From: Paratrimastix pyriformis | Taxonomy: Eukaryota > Preaxostyla > Paratrimastigidae | Direction of reading: 5' to 3' | NCBI GenBank assembly: GCA_027972325.1 | Contig: JAPMOS010000013.1 | Coordinates: 323,501 to 387,500 of the forward strand | Length of the DNA: 64,000 bases | Part shown: positions 1 through 10,450 of the stretch, in pieces | How the letters are laid out: every line of letters begins with the position of its first letter | Numbering within the stretch: position 1 is the first letter of the stretch | Translations under genes and position numbers: made by a program | Notes under the pieces: model-generated | What the model saw: only the letters and a program-made list of their open reading frames with translations | Databases searched by the model: none | What the model was told of the DNA's origin: nothing

Positions 1-3000
1 GGACCGTCCCCCAGCCAAAACTTTTCCATTTACCCTGGATCCGTTCCAAGAAGCGTCAGTAAACAGCATCCGACGTGGTCTGCGTTTCCACATTCTCGGT
101 GACGACGATCCCCGTCCCCCTGCCAGGTGAATCGGTGCTCGTCTCCGCGCATACATCTGCCGGTAAGACTGTCGTTGCCATTTATGCAATCGCCACTGCC
201 CTGCGGGACGGCCAGCGGGTCATCTACACGAGCCCCATCAAGGCCCTCAGCAACCAGAAGTACCGCGAGCTCTCCGAGATGTTCTCCGACGTGGGCCTCA
301 TGACGGGCGACGTCACCCTCAACCCCAACGCCAACTGCCTCGTCATGACGACCGAAGTCCGTCCTTCGGCCGGCTGCCCTGATGGAGAACTGTGATGTCT
401 GGGATGGGGGGGGGGACTTGGCGCGCTCATGATGGTCATGGTCGTCATGGGGGTGGCTATCTCCGGGGGTAGATTCTGCGGAGCATGCTCTACCGCGGCT
501 CGGAGATCATGCGCGAGGTGGCCTGGGTGGTCTTCGATGAAATCCATTACATGCGCGATGCCGGTCGGTCTTCCCCGGCACCATCCACCACCCCGCCACC
601 CGTCCTGCCCGGTGCTATTCGACTGACCCGCGTGGGTGTGGTGTGGGTGGATGCGGATGCGGATGCGGATGCGGATGCGGATGCGGATGCGGATGCGGAT
701 GCGGATGCGGATGCGGATGCGGATGCGGATGCGGGTGCGGGTGCGGGTGCGGGTGCGGGCATCGCGGCCACGGGCAGAGCGCGGCGTGGTGTGGGAGGAG
801 ACCATCGTCATGCTGCCCGACAAGGTGCGGTTCGTCTTCCTCTCGGCCACCATCCCCAACGCCAAGGAGTTCGCCGAGTGGGTGGCCTTCCTCCACAGCC
901 AGGTCCGTCCATGGCCCCGTGGGCATTCCAACCGACCGGCTCATCGCCTGGCTGCCTGGCTGGTTCTCTTCTGCAGCCGTGCAACGTGGTCTGCACGGAC
1001 TTCCGGCCCGTCCCGTTGAGGCATTTCATCTTCCCCGCCGGCGGGGCCGGCCTCCACCTGGTCGTCGACGCCGATGGCGTCTTCCGGGTCCGCGCTCCGG
1101 CTCCCTCATGCCCTCACGCCCCCCCTCATGCCCATGCCCCCATGCCCGTGCCGCCAAATGACGCCCCTCCCTCATCGTCCTCCTCCTTTCCTCCTCCCGT
1201 CCTCCGCTCCGCCTGGTGGCACAGGAGCACAACTTCGTCAAGGCCATGGACGCGCTGCAGGCCTCGGGGGGCGAGCGGGGCCCCCAGCTGGCCCGGTCGC
1301 CTGCCCCGAAGGGTGGCCGGGGCGGCGAGATGACGGACATCTACAAGATCATCAAGCTGATCATGGAGAAGCAGTTCCAGCCGGTCATCGTGTTCTGCTT
1401 CAGCAAGCGGGAGGTCGAGAAGACCGCGCTGATGATCGCCAAGCTGGACTTCAACACCGAGCAGGAGAAGGGCCTCGTCGACGCGGTCTTCACCAACGCC
1501 ATCGAGGCCCTCAGCGACGAGGACAAGAGCCTGCCCCAGATCCAGCAGGTGCTGCCCCTCCTCAAGCGCGGCATCGGCATCCACCACTCCGTCCGTCCCC
1601 CCCAGCCCGCCCCGGACCATCTGCCCCCCCCCCCCCCCCCCCGCCCCCGCCCCCGCCATCCCACTCACCCGCCCATCCCACTCACCCGCCCGCCCGCTCA
1701 CCCGACCGCTCACTGGCCGCCGGGAACAGGGCCTGCTGCCGCTGCTGAAGGAGGTCATCGAGATCCTCTTCCAGGAGGGCCTCATCAAGGCCCTCTTCGC
1801 GACGGAGACCTTCTCGATGGGCCTCAACATGCCCGCCAAGACGGTCGTCTTCACGGCCATCCGCAAGTTCGACGGGAAGGACTTCCGCTGGCTCAGCTCG
1901 GGCGAGTACATCCAGATGAGCGGCCGGGCGGGCCGGCGCGGCCTCGACGACCGCGGCATCGTCATCACCATCCTCGACGAGAAGCTCGAGCCCGAGGCCG
2001 CCAGGGCCATCATCAAGGCCCGCGCCCCCCCTCGGGGGTGGGTGGTGCTGTTGGGCGGTTGGTGGGCGGGTGGTTGCCGGGTCCCTGTTGCCCGCCTGCC
2101 CGCTTGACGCATGTCTTCTGCATCTTGCGCCTGTCTGTGTGCCCGGCTGGCTGTGTGCGGGGGTGCGTGTCTGCAGGGCCAAGCGGATCCGCTGAACTCG
2201 ACCTTCCACCTGTCGTACAACATGATCCTCAACATGCTCCGCGTCGAGGGCGTCGAGCCCGAGGCCGTCATCAAGAAGAGCTTCCTCCAGTTCCAGGCCC
2301 TGCGCACCGTGCCCGCCGCCACCACCTGGCCACTGCCCCCCGCTGGCCCCCGCTGGCCCCCATGGCCCCCCCCGCTGGCCCCCGCTGGCCCCCCATGGCC
2401 CCCGCTGGCCCCCGCCCCGGCCCCCGCTGGCCCCGCCGCTGGCCCCGCCGCTGGCCCCGCCGCTGCCCCCGCCGCTGCCCCTGCACGGAGTTTCATGTGC
2501 TTGGGTCTGGGCGGCGCTGGGGCCTGTGCCGGGGACAGTGCTGGAGGAGCTGCAGCAGGAGGTGGCCGCGATCGGGATCGAGGAGGAGCCGCTGATCGGG
2601 TCCCTCTACGCCCTGCGCTCCCAGCTGGGCCGCCTGGCGGCCGAGCGGCGGGCCACCATCACCCGGCCCATCCACGCGCTGCCCTTCCTCCAGACCGGCC
2701 GCATCGTCAGGGTCCGCCCGCCCCGGATGCCTCCTTCCCCTTCCCCTTCCCTTCCCCTTCCACCTCCCCTCCCCTCCCCCCCTCCCACGCACACGCTCGC
2801 CTCCGCCTAGGCGGCTCGTCCGTTTTTCCTTTCTTTCAACCTTCCATTCGCGGGATCTGATGCCTGGTGGGTCGGCCTGCCTGTGGGGGGCGCGTGGGGC
2901 CGGGCAGGTCATCGACGGGGCGGACGACTGGGGCTGGGGCGTGGTGGTCAACTTCCTGCAGAAGGCCCCCCGCGACCGGCTGGCCGCCGCGCCCAGCAAC

Positions 3001-5276
3001 CCGGTCCAGTACGTGGTGGACGTGCTGCTGCTGTGCGACCCGGCATCGGTGGGGACCCGGCCCCGGCCGGCCCAGTTCCCGCCCAGCCGACCCCCTGCCC
3101 GTCCACCCCGTCCGTCCCCCCACCCCCACCTCCCTTCCCCTCCCTTCCCTCCCCTCCACCCCTCCTTCCTTCCTTCCACTGCCACCAGCGCCACCCCTGC
3201 CTCCGCTGCTGCAACAGCCTGCCCGCAGTTGCTGCTCGGCCCCCTGCCTTCCCGAGGGGACCCCCTACCCGGGGCCCATCTCGGCCGTGGTCGGGGCGGG
3301 CCGCTTCGAGAACTGCGTCATCCCGGTGGCGCTGCACTGCCTGGCGGACATCTCCTCCATCCGGCTGCACATCCCCAAGGACCTCAGGCCCCCCAGCCAC
3401 CGCCAGGTCCGCCCCGCCCCGCCCCCCACATCCCCGGCCCCGTCCCCTCCCAAACACAGACGTCGTGACCCTCCCCCCTCCCCCCGGGGCTCCCAGTCTG
3501 TGGCCCAGGCGCTTGCCGAGGTGGAGCAGCACTACCAGAAGGTGCCCCTGCTGGACCCGGTGGAGGACATGCAGATCGACGACGAGCCCTTCAAGAAGCT
3601 CCTCAAGGTCCGGCCCCCACGCCCCCCCCCCGGCCCGCCCCATGCCTCGTTGGCCCCCCCGCTGCACCACCGCCTCACTCGGGCATGGGCACGGGCACGG
3701 GGTGGGTGGCTGTGGCGCGGGGGGGCGGGGGGGAGCAGAAGATGGAGCTGCTCGCCGAGCGGCTCGACTCGGACGCCTTCCGCGTGCCCACCGTGGCCCC
3801 CCGGCTCGCCCAGTACGCACGCAAGGTCCGCCCTGCCACCCGCCGCCTCCTCCCAGCCCGCCCAGCCGTCGCGTCGTGGCCAAGGGCCCACTGGCCCCCT
3901 GACCCACTGACCCACTGACCCACTGACCCACCACTGGGGGTGCGGGTGGCGGCGTGCAGGCTGGCCTGAAGGCCCGCATCGAGGAACAGCAGCGCCTCAT
4001 CAAGCAGGCCGCCTCGATGATCCTCAAGGACGAGCTCAAGGCCATGAAGCGCGCCCTCCGCCGGTCCGCCACGGGATGATTTTTTTTTTTTGGGTGACCC
4101 ATAATCTTTCGGAAGTACCATCCAAGGGGCCTTGATCAGGGCCCCGCCGCCTGTGTGACTTTCGCGGGGAAGGTTGCAACTTCCTGTTAGCCTAGCTTTG
4201 GGCCGCATGCGGGCTGCCTGGAATTATCACCGGGCTGCTTGGACCTCAGGTGGCTTGTCGATGGACTGCCCTCAGTCAGAGCGGTATCGACATCGGGGTC
4301 TCTGCGGAAGCGGAGGCTTCGAGGCCGTGAGAAAGGGAGGCACCGCGTGAGGCTGGAAACAGAGCAACGAAAACTCCCTGTACTGCCGATTGGCGAGGAA
4401 AACGGTCCTGAAAGCGCACGGAGTCATCCGAGCAGTTGCAGATGGTAAGACTGCAGTTCTTTTTTTGCTGCCTGTCGAAGCGAGGGGGCATCACCGTGGA
4501 TCTGACATTCTCCCCTCCCCTGCACCGCCGCACCCACCCCCAGGCTTGAATTCCTGGAGGAGAACGACGTGGTGACCACCAAGGGTCGGGTGGCCTGTGA
4601 GATCAACACGGCCGATGAGCTGATCTGCACCGAGCTGATCTTCTCGGGCCTCTTCAACGACCTCAACCCCATGCAGATCGTGGGGCTCCTCTCGTGCATG
4701 GTCTTCCAGGAGAAGGTCCGCCCCGGCCCGTCACTCACTCGCGGCTCACGGCTCACGGCTTTCCTTCCCCGCCGCCCTGCCCAGTCCAACGAGAACGCCA
4801 CCCCGCGGGACGATCTTCTGGGCCCCATCAAAACCCTCCAAGACACGGCCGCCCGCATCGCCAGGGTCTGTCCCCGCCTTTTCTTCACGCATCCCCTGAT
4901 GCATGCCTGCATGGGGCGCAGGTGCAATCGGAGAGCAAGATCGCGATCGACGTCGATGAGTATGTGGGCAGCTTCAAGACCCACTTGGCCGAGGTCGCCT
5001 ATCTCTGGGCCAAGGGATCCAAGTTCTCCGACATCTGCCAGGTCACCGACATTTTCGAGGGTCTGCCACTGGTTGCCGTCTGTGTGACTTTCACGATCAA
5101 ACTCCTCCAACTTCTCAGGTTCGATTGTGCGCTGTTTGAGGAGGCTGCAAGAGCTCATCGAACAACTCGCCTCAGCTGCCCAGATCATCGGAGCGGAACC
5201 ACTCGTCCAGAGGTTCCGCGAGGCCTCGACCAGAATAAAACGCGATATTGTGTTTGTGGCCTCCCTTTATCTGTGA
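1..5276 (+). CDS. MTR4: MTR4/Ski2-like exosome RNA helicase, 5' end outside the window
   Basis: DExH-box 3'-5' RNA helicase that in other eukaryotes feeds nuclear RNA to the exosome (TRAMP/NEXT). The window begins in the Q-motif region (FTLDPFQ, bases 30-50). Visible motifs: Walker A AHTSAGKT (about 150), DEIH box (about 537), SAT motif LSATIPNA, and [10 protein letters not shown] (about 1912). The beta-barrel/arch signature GWGVVVNF lies near 2930, and the DSHCT C-terminal domain runs from 4544 to the stop at 5276, ending in the family-typical [13 protein letters not shown]. Inferred exons: 1-74, 127-356, 473-563, 778-902, 977-1087, 1225-1590, 1730-2017, 2177-about 2305, about 2537-2711, 2908-3048, 3218-3406, 3497-3607, 3739-3825, 3960-4062, 4544-4714, 4785-4865, 4922-5060, 5119-5276. 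All phases match except the junction near 2305/2537, which I could not resolve. The intron at 2018 starts with GC. The long intron 4063-4543 and everything after it are clearly less GC-rich. Confidence 0.93.
649..760. repeat. Hexanucleotide array (GGATGC)n, then GGGTGC variants
   Basis: About 18 perfect-to-near-perfect tandem hexamers inside the third visible intron of the MTR4 gene (564-777). The final copies drift from GATGCG to GGTGCG. Because the period is a multiple of three, all six frames stay open here; the resulting periodic ORFs are artefacts. Confidence 0.95.
2336..2480. repeat. Degenerate CCCGCTGGCC tandem array in an MTR4 intron
   Basis: Repeated CCCCGCTGGCC/CCCATGGCC units fill most of the intron between the exons ending near 2305 and starting near 2537. 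They blur the donor side of that intron, which is the one junction whose phase I could not reconcile. Confidence 0.8.
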
Positions 5277-5311
5277 ACCACGAAGAATCCACGACTCCCT
5301 TGAGCGCGCAC

Positions 5312-5768
5312 ATGATGATTCCTGTTCGAAGAAGGACACCCAAAACTCCCGCCGACGATGCCAAAATGACACGAACACAGGAATTACGCTTCTTTGGGTG
5401 ACACACGCTCGCTGGATCGTTTAAATCAGCTCCAGTCCAGGCTGTAGTCCGTGGCCACTCAGTTCGGCTAAAAATTGTGGAGGAGGTTCGACGCGAGTTT
5501 GAGGCACACTTTGCTGAAATTGAAGGATCAGGCAATTTCGTGTTTTGGAAAACGCCCAATACTTTGTGTCGTCCAATTAGTCTGTGTTGGGATCTTGGAT
5601 GTCACCCTCAATCGAAAACCAGTTTTTTCACAAACAGATGTGGGCTTGGAGCCACATGAATCTCTCTCTGCTCAGCTGAAGCTCGTTCAAGCTGCAATGA
5701 AAGCCAGAGAAGCTGCTCTTATCCAGGAAGAACTCGAGGGAGAAGGAGAAGCTTACCAAAAATCGTAA
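5312..5768 (+). CDS. Unassigned small coiled-coil ORF, splice structure unresolved
   Basis: I do not recognise this gene. An ATG at 5312 opens a 29-codon frame. Downstream, one frame reads KIVEEVRREFEAHFAEIEG (about 5466-5525), and the final frame reads LKLVQAAMKAREAALIQEE and ends with TAA at 5766-5768. A donor at about 5537 (gtgttt) and an acceptor before 5680 (ctctgctcag) join these last two pieces in phase, giving a charged, heptad-rich helical protein. How the first piece connects is unclear: every acceptor I tried is off by one base. It lies between the MTR4 stop and the convergent MFS gene and is lower in GC than either interior. It could instead be an untranslated or decayed segment. 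Confidence 0.35.
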
Positions 5769-5841
5769 TGTGTGTAACAATCGAACAATTGTGCCAGATC
5801 GGACAACGCGCGGACGCGAAGGAGAAGGGGAAAGGTTATTC

Positions 5842-8800
5842 CTACGCAGGAGAGAGAGTCCGCGATGGCGGGTACTTGCGGGGGCGCGTCTGCGCAGGCG
5901 TGGGTTCCAGAGAGCGCACGGAGGGGGCTCTCAGTGGGGGGAGGGTGGGCACGGAAGAGGTCTGGCGGTGCTCCAGGGAGGGATGGTCGCGGGGAAGAAC
6001 CGGAGAGGCATCCGGGGGGGTCAGACCAGAGTGGTGGTGGGGCGGAGCCTCGGATTTGGCAGAGCCTGTAGAGTGGGTTACATGCTCGTGGTGAGCCGGG
6101 TGGTTATCGTCACGGTCGGGGCGGGAGATGTGGTGGGCATGGTGGTGGTGGTGGTGGTTGCGGTGCTCAAGGTCCGGCTCTTCGTGGTGCCTGCGAGGGG
6201 AATGATGATGGCGGGACCTGCGGCTGTGGTGGCGGTGACCACCCCTGTGGGCGGGGGGGCTGAGGTGGGGCGTGGTGGGGCCCTTGCGATCGGCTTGCTC
6301 CGGGTCGGACTCCTCTTCAGTGGACTCCGAGCCCGAGCCGGAAGAGGCTTCCATGGCAGCGGCGATGGGGGAAGAGGGCTGAACGAGGGTGAGGGTCATA
6401 GGGCTGAAGACGATGAGCGAGGCCACCGGGGCCCGGTACAAAACGATGCGCTTCTCAGGCGGCCGGTCGGCAGCAGGATGATGGGCCACTGGTCCCGCGA
6501 GGGTTGAAAATGGTGCGAGTGAAAAAGTGCTTGGCGAAGAGACGAACAAGACAGAAAAGAGAAAACAGCGGCGGAAACAATCCGGCAAATAGGAGGGTGA
6601 GCGAAAGAGGAGAACGACAAAACTCAGCCGAAATGTGCAACAGAGAATCGAAAAGCAGAAGACACCCGCTCTCCCAACGCATGTACACGATGAATCCGAG
6701 GAAACAGGGAAGGAGTGGAAAGAGACGCCCGAAGACGAAACGCCGACCGTCCACAGGGACGAGGCCTTTCGCAGAGAAGGCATCCACCGAAGCCAGAGCC
6801 CCATCGAAGAGACTTTCGTCGGCCGGGGCGACTTCCTCTTCGGCCGCCTCCTCTTCTTCCTGTACAGTCACCTCTTTGGAGGCCACGGGGCAGGCCGGAC
6901 TTCGGGTGGAGATGATCACGAAGATCCAGGGCAAATTGGCGACGAAAAGGAGCCCCGTGCAAATCAGGAAGAGTTGCTCATAGGTCAGTGAGCCCAGCAT
7001 GACCGCGCCTATAAGAAGAAGAATGAAGAAGGGTGAGAGGGGAGGAGGGGAATCGTTCCTGTCGATGGAAAGCCGACTGACCAAGCTCGGAACTCGCCGC
7101 CCAAGTGAGGCTATCGATGTTCTGAAGGATGGACCATCGTGTCTTCTGTTGTGGGGGGACAGAGTCCATGAGCAGCGAGTTGGTCAGGGCTCCCGTCGCG
7201 TTGAAGAAGACTGGGTGGAATCAAAAAAGGTATGAGCGCCCGTTGGAGAGGAAAATAGACCGTAACGGAGGGCGAAAGCGAGAGAGAACAGAATCCATGA
7301 ACCCCCGAGATACCCCTTAGACAAGGTGGCCAGCAGTTGGAACCCGACGCCAGCCAACTGAAGCAGCAGCACAGTTGCAGCCCGACCGAGACGACGGGCC
7401 AGCAGAGGAGTGACGAGAGAGAGCAAGGTGGCCCCAACCGAACCGCCGCAGTAGACCAAAGCCACGGCAACAGGGCCCATCAGGAGATCCTCGCTCATAT
7501 ATACCGAGAAGTAGGGACCACAAATTCCAGTCGACATCGCCATGGCGAGCTCGGCCGCTGCCAAGGAAAACGGCACACAGAGCGAGTACTTTGGAGCCTC
7601 GGATTCGGGCGCGGCAGGCGGAGTGCCCTCGGTTGGCGCTTCGTCCTCCTTGCCGGCTTGTGACTCTGTGTGAACCACAACAGTGGAATCGCCACCAGAA
7701 GTCACAGGCGCTGGAGGTTCGGCAATTTCCTCCGCAAGTTGCTGCGCAGGGGTCCGGTGCCGGAGGGTGGGAGAGCCAGGCTCCGTCGCCTCTTCATCCC
7801 CTTCTTCAATTCCTTCGGTCTGTTGTTCTTCTTCAGGGGCTCCAGAGACGGGGGGCTCGTCCGTATGAATGTGCAACTCAATTTCGCTCTCCGGGGACTC
7901 GGGCGAGTGGACCAGACGAGTCTGAGATGCTGGGGTCAGCGCGGCAGGGGCGGGGGAGCTGATCTCCGGGATCACAATAGTGGTCGAAGCCGAAGGGGTG
8001 GTGGCCAAGGAGGTCGCTTGGGATTCAACAGTTGACCCCGATGGTGGAGGGCAGATCTCCTCTTCGTCAAGAGGTTGCGGTGGAGAAGGCCTCCGGAAGA
8101 AGAGGAGGCAAAGGATGGGCGGTAGTGCAAGCGCAAAGCCTAGGGAGAGGAGTGAATTGGCAGATAAAAAGGGAGAAAAGACCAATACCCAAGGTAATCC
8201 TCAAAACAGGGAGCTCCCAGGCATCTCCCAGCACTACCGAGAGTCAGTGCGGGAAGAGGCGGAGGAGGAGTCAGACTCAAAAAAAGTGGTACTGGGACCA
8301 CAGTTCCGATTGCGGAAGCGATGTTGGAGAGAGCCCACCACCGAGAGAAATGTTTGCTGCTGTCTTGGCCCGGAAACCGAGCAGAAATGGTGTCCGAGAA
8401 CAGAGCTTCGATGGAGGGGGTATGGATAGCGGTGAACACGGCCCACGCAGCAACCGAAGCATACGTCAATTCAATTGACGTAAAAATTACAGCAACAGCA
8501 TTGATCGCAAGGGAGATCAGGCCCACAAGCGACGCAATCCTAAGTGGTGTATGAGGGACAGAAATAATAAAAAAGGCTCGCGACCATAACATTTGTGGTT
8601 TTCCCCACTTATCGGCAAAAAAAGAGGCTGGAAAAGCGATGGCAACTTCAACGACTCCGGAAAGAAGTGAAGTGAACCCAATATCATGTTCACTATGACG
8701 TAACAAATAGATCCATTGTGTTGCCCATTGCCCCTACACAAACGATGGATGTGTAGATAAGGGTCTGGAAGAGCCGGACACTGAATACTCCCTCCGCCAG

Positions 8801-8851
8801 AATCATCATGAACGTGAACACGTTCGTAACAGAGAGGTTGCATTCTTTCAT
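5842..8851 (-). CDS. Major facilitator superfamily transporter (paralogue A), with His-rich C-terminal tail
   Basis: Multi-pass membrane transporter of unknown substrate, 814 codons in eight exons: 8851-8780, 8733-8585, 8539-8277, 8233-8189, 8139-7261, 7210-7082, 7008-6748 and 6488-5842. The donor at 6748 is the least certain boundary. The model was validated by aligning each exon to the divergent paralogue at 10451-13286. Shared landmarks are M-x2-3-ECN at the start, ADKWGKPQML after helix 2, an ELTY motif, FSRWWALSNIA, and GSVGATLLSLV in the second half. The two six-helix halves are separated by a long Pro/Glu/Ser-rich loop (about 8080-7600). The cytoplasmic tail encoded by 6320-6080 is extremely histidine-rich, unlike the paralogue. 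The start ATG (8849-8851) is chosen because it matches the paralogue's. Substrate cannot be inferred. Confidence 0.85.
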
Positions 8852-9137
8852 ACAAAGAAATGAGCAAAATGAGCAATAGAAGAACCGGCGAATAGTCGAG
8901 AAGGCACTTTTAGTTTGAGTTTCCGTTGACGAGAGTGGGCACGACAGTCCGTGCAATTTCTTTAACCCATGGGGGGGACAGGCTAAGAAATTTCGTGCGG
9001 GAAACTGACCGAAAACTGGCATTCTTTCCGGTTTGGGGAAGAGATCCGTCCTGATCATCGCCGGTCATCCACCTTTTGTTGTTTTTCTTTCTCCTCCCTC
9101 CCTTTGCACTATCCTTCATCCTTCACCTCCTTCTTCG

Positions 9138-9186
9138 TTCTTCTCCGGCGGCAATCGCCCCATTGTCCCCGGGCCAACACGTTTTT
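9138..9186 (+). repeat. Dispersed repeat copy 1
   Basis: Matches the core TTCTTCTCCGG..., CCCC(A)T(C/T)GTCCCCGGG, CCAACACGTTT shared with 9304-9360, 9531-9560 (inverted) and 59010-59070. It has a 3-nt insertion (CGG) relative to the other copies. Confidence 0.85.
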
Positions 9187-9303
9187 CCCTTTGTCACAAT
9201 TCGCCGCGGAACCCGACACTGCGGGACCGGACTCGGGTGGCGTTTCTCTCCCTTTCGTATCATTCTCCTCTCCCTTTCTCGTTCTTTCTTTCTTCCCACC
9301 GCT

Positions 9304-9360
9304 TTCATCGTTCTTCTCCGGCAATTGCCCCATCGTCCCCGGGCCAACACGTTTCCCCCC
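9304..9360 (+). repeat. Dispersed repeat copy 2
   Basis: Nearly identical to the copy at 59010-59070, including part of the upstream pyrimidine-rich flank (ttctttcttccc...ttcatcg). Confidence 0.88.
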
Positions 9361-9448
9361 CGAACGGTCTTCGGCCCGGTCTGCACGATTATAGTCGCCG
9401 GAGGGATCCTAAGTCCACACTCCACATTCCAAAGTAAGGGAACCAAAA

Positions 9449-10121
9449 ATGTTTGTCCGCCCAGGTGCCCATGGCCCTCGGTCCATCGCCCATTTGTCCC
9501 CCGCCGCCTTTGCCGATGACTTGTACCTATCGGGGGGAAAACGTGTTGGCCCGGGGACAAACGCCACGACTCCCGCCCTCCTCGGTCAGGCCTACCATAC
9601 CGTCGTCACCTTTGAGGCAGCAAGCGGTTTTGCCCTAAATCGTTCGAAGTGCGCTCATCTTCCCGTTGGTGGTTCTTCCAGATCTCCAGAAGTTCATCCT
9701 GGTCACCAAGAGACTCAACCTCCACGAAGACTTGACCAACATTCTCGTTCTCTACTGCCTCTGGGCCGTGCTCTCCCAATCCACCTTCCCGCAAACCCAC
9801 CCCATCGCCTCGAATCTCTTCTCGAGAATGACATGCACGAAAACCACGCAGAGGCGGCGGCCCGCAAGGCCGCCCACTCCAAGCAGCTGGCGACCGCACT
9901 GGCCGCCGCCACGGGGCAGCCATGCAAGGTGGTCCCCCTCGTGCTCGGTGCGCGAGGCACGGTCCCGAGGGCGTCGTGGCAAGCCCTCCTCCCCATCTGT
10001 CCGGGCCAGGGGAAGGGTGGACCCGGCAGAGTCACACTTCAGGCGATCATGCGCCAACTCGCAGCTGGCCATGAAAGACGCCCTAACTCTCATGGACATG
10101 CAGTCCAAAGCTGCCTGGTAA
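9449..10121 (+). mobile_element. Decayed non-LTR (LINE-type) retrotransposon fragment
   Basis: A single open frame carries reverse transcriptase hallmarks: FADDLYL (about 9506-9530, the catalytic [YF]xDD motif) and, after a gap, EAASGFALNRSKCAHL (about 9614-9664, the xSGLxLNxxKC motif of LINE reverse transcriptases). Downstream, around 9920-10000, CKVVPLVLGARGTVP resembles the V-P-L-V-x-G-x-x-G block found C-terminal to the reverse transcriptase in LINE elements. The domain is far too short: fingers and upstream palm are absent. An inverted copy of a dispersed repeat (9531-9560) directly follows the FADD motif, and the frame shifts near 9665. It is therefore a dead fragment. It sits exactly between two divergent MFS paralogues. 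Confidence 0.72.
9531..9560 (-). repeat. Dispersed repeat copy 3, inverted, within the RT fragment
   Basis: The reverse complement of this segment reads TTGTCCCCGGGCCAACACG followed by TTTTCCCCCC, the 3' half of the repeat at 9304-9360. Together they form an imperfect inverted pair about 170 bp apart. Confidence 0.85.
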
Positions 10122-10450
10122 CCACATCGCATTGTCCACCCCCCCAAAACAGGCCCACGAGGCCGGAGGGCCACTGCCCACCATTACCCTGGGTCGTTCG
10201 ATCCTGATCAGCGATTACCCTCTGATGGACCGCCCCCCGCAAAGGCCTTGCCGAGTAACAATCTCGTTTGCCCGTGTCTGCGAGAATACGACGCCTCCCC
10301 CATCTCCACCATCCCCCCAATTCGCACGCTGCCCATCCAAAAACAAGTTCCGGATTGGTCTCAACTTGACCCGTCAGAGAGAGAGATAGCGTGTTCAACC
10401 TCAAATATCCCCTAAACCTTCATATTTATTTTTTGACCTCTACCACAACA
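10122..10450. other. 5' region of MFS gene B
   Basis: No coding signal seen. The last about 80 bases before the start codon are AT-rich and contain a short GA-repeat (10375-10386). Confidence 0.5.

Larger units (their letters stand above)
8852..9448. other. Intergenic region, MFS gene A 5' side plus pyrimidine-rich repeat block
   Basis: No gene seen. From 9060 onward the + strand is strongly pyrimidine-rich (runs of ctttctt/ccctcc) and carries two direct copies of the dispersed repeat (9138-9186 and 9304-9360). Confidence 0.6.

Noticed and set aside
224-1340. Several overlapping long ORFs on both strands with Asp-Ala, His-Pro, Met-Arg or Cys-Gly repeats
   Set aside because: They are frames through the hexamer array 649-760 inside an MTR4 intron; the helicase frame explains the flanking exons.
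2948-4208. Long minus-strand ORFs opposite the helicase C-terminal half
   Set aside because: Low-complexity Gly/Arg/Pro composition antisense to well-supported MTR4 exons.
7337-8554. Several + strand ORFs opposite MFS gene A
   Set aside because: Shadow frames; the minus-strand model aligns exon by exon with the paralogue.
9033-9560. Overlapping + and - ORFs in the pyrimidine-rich block
   Set aside because: Composition is driven by the repeat and CT runs; no protein family features.
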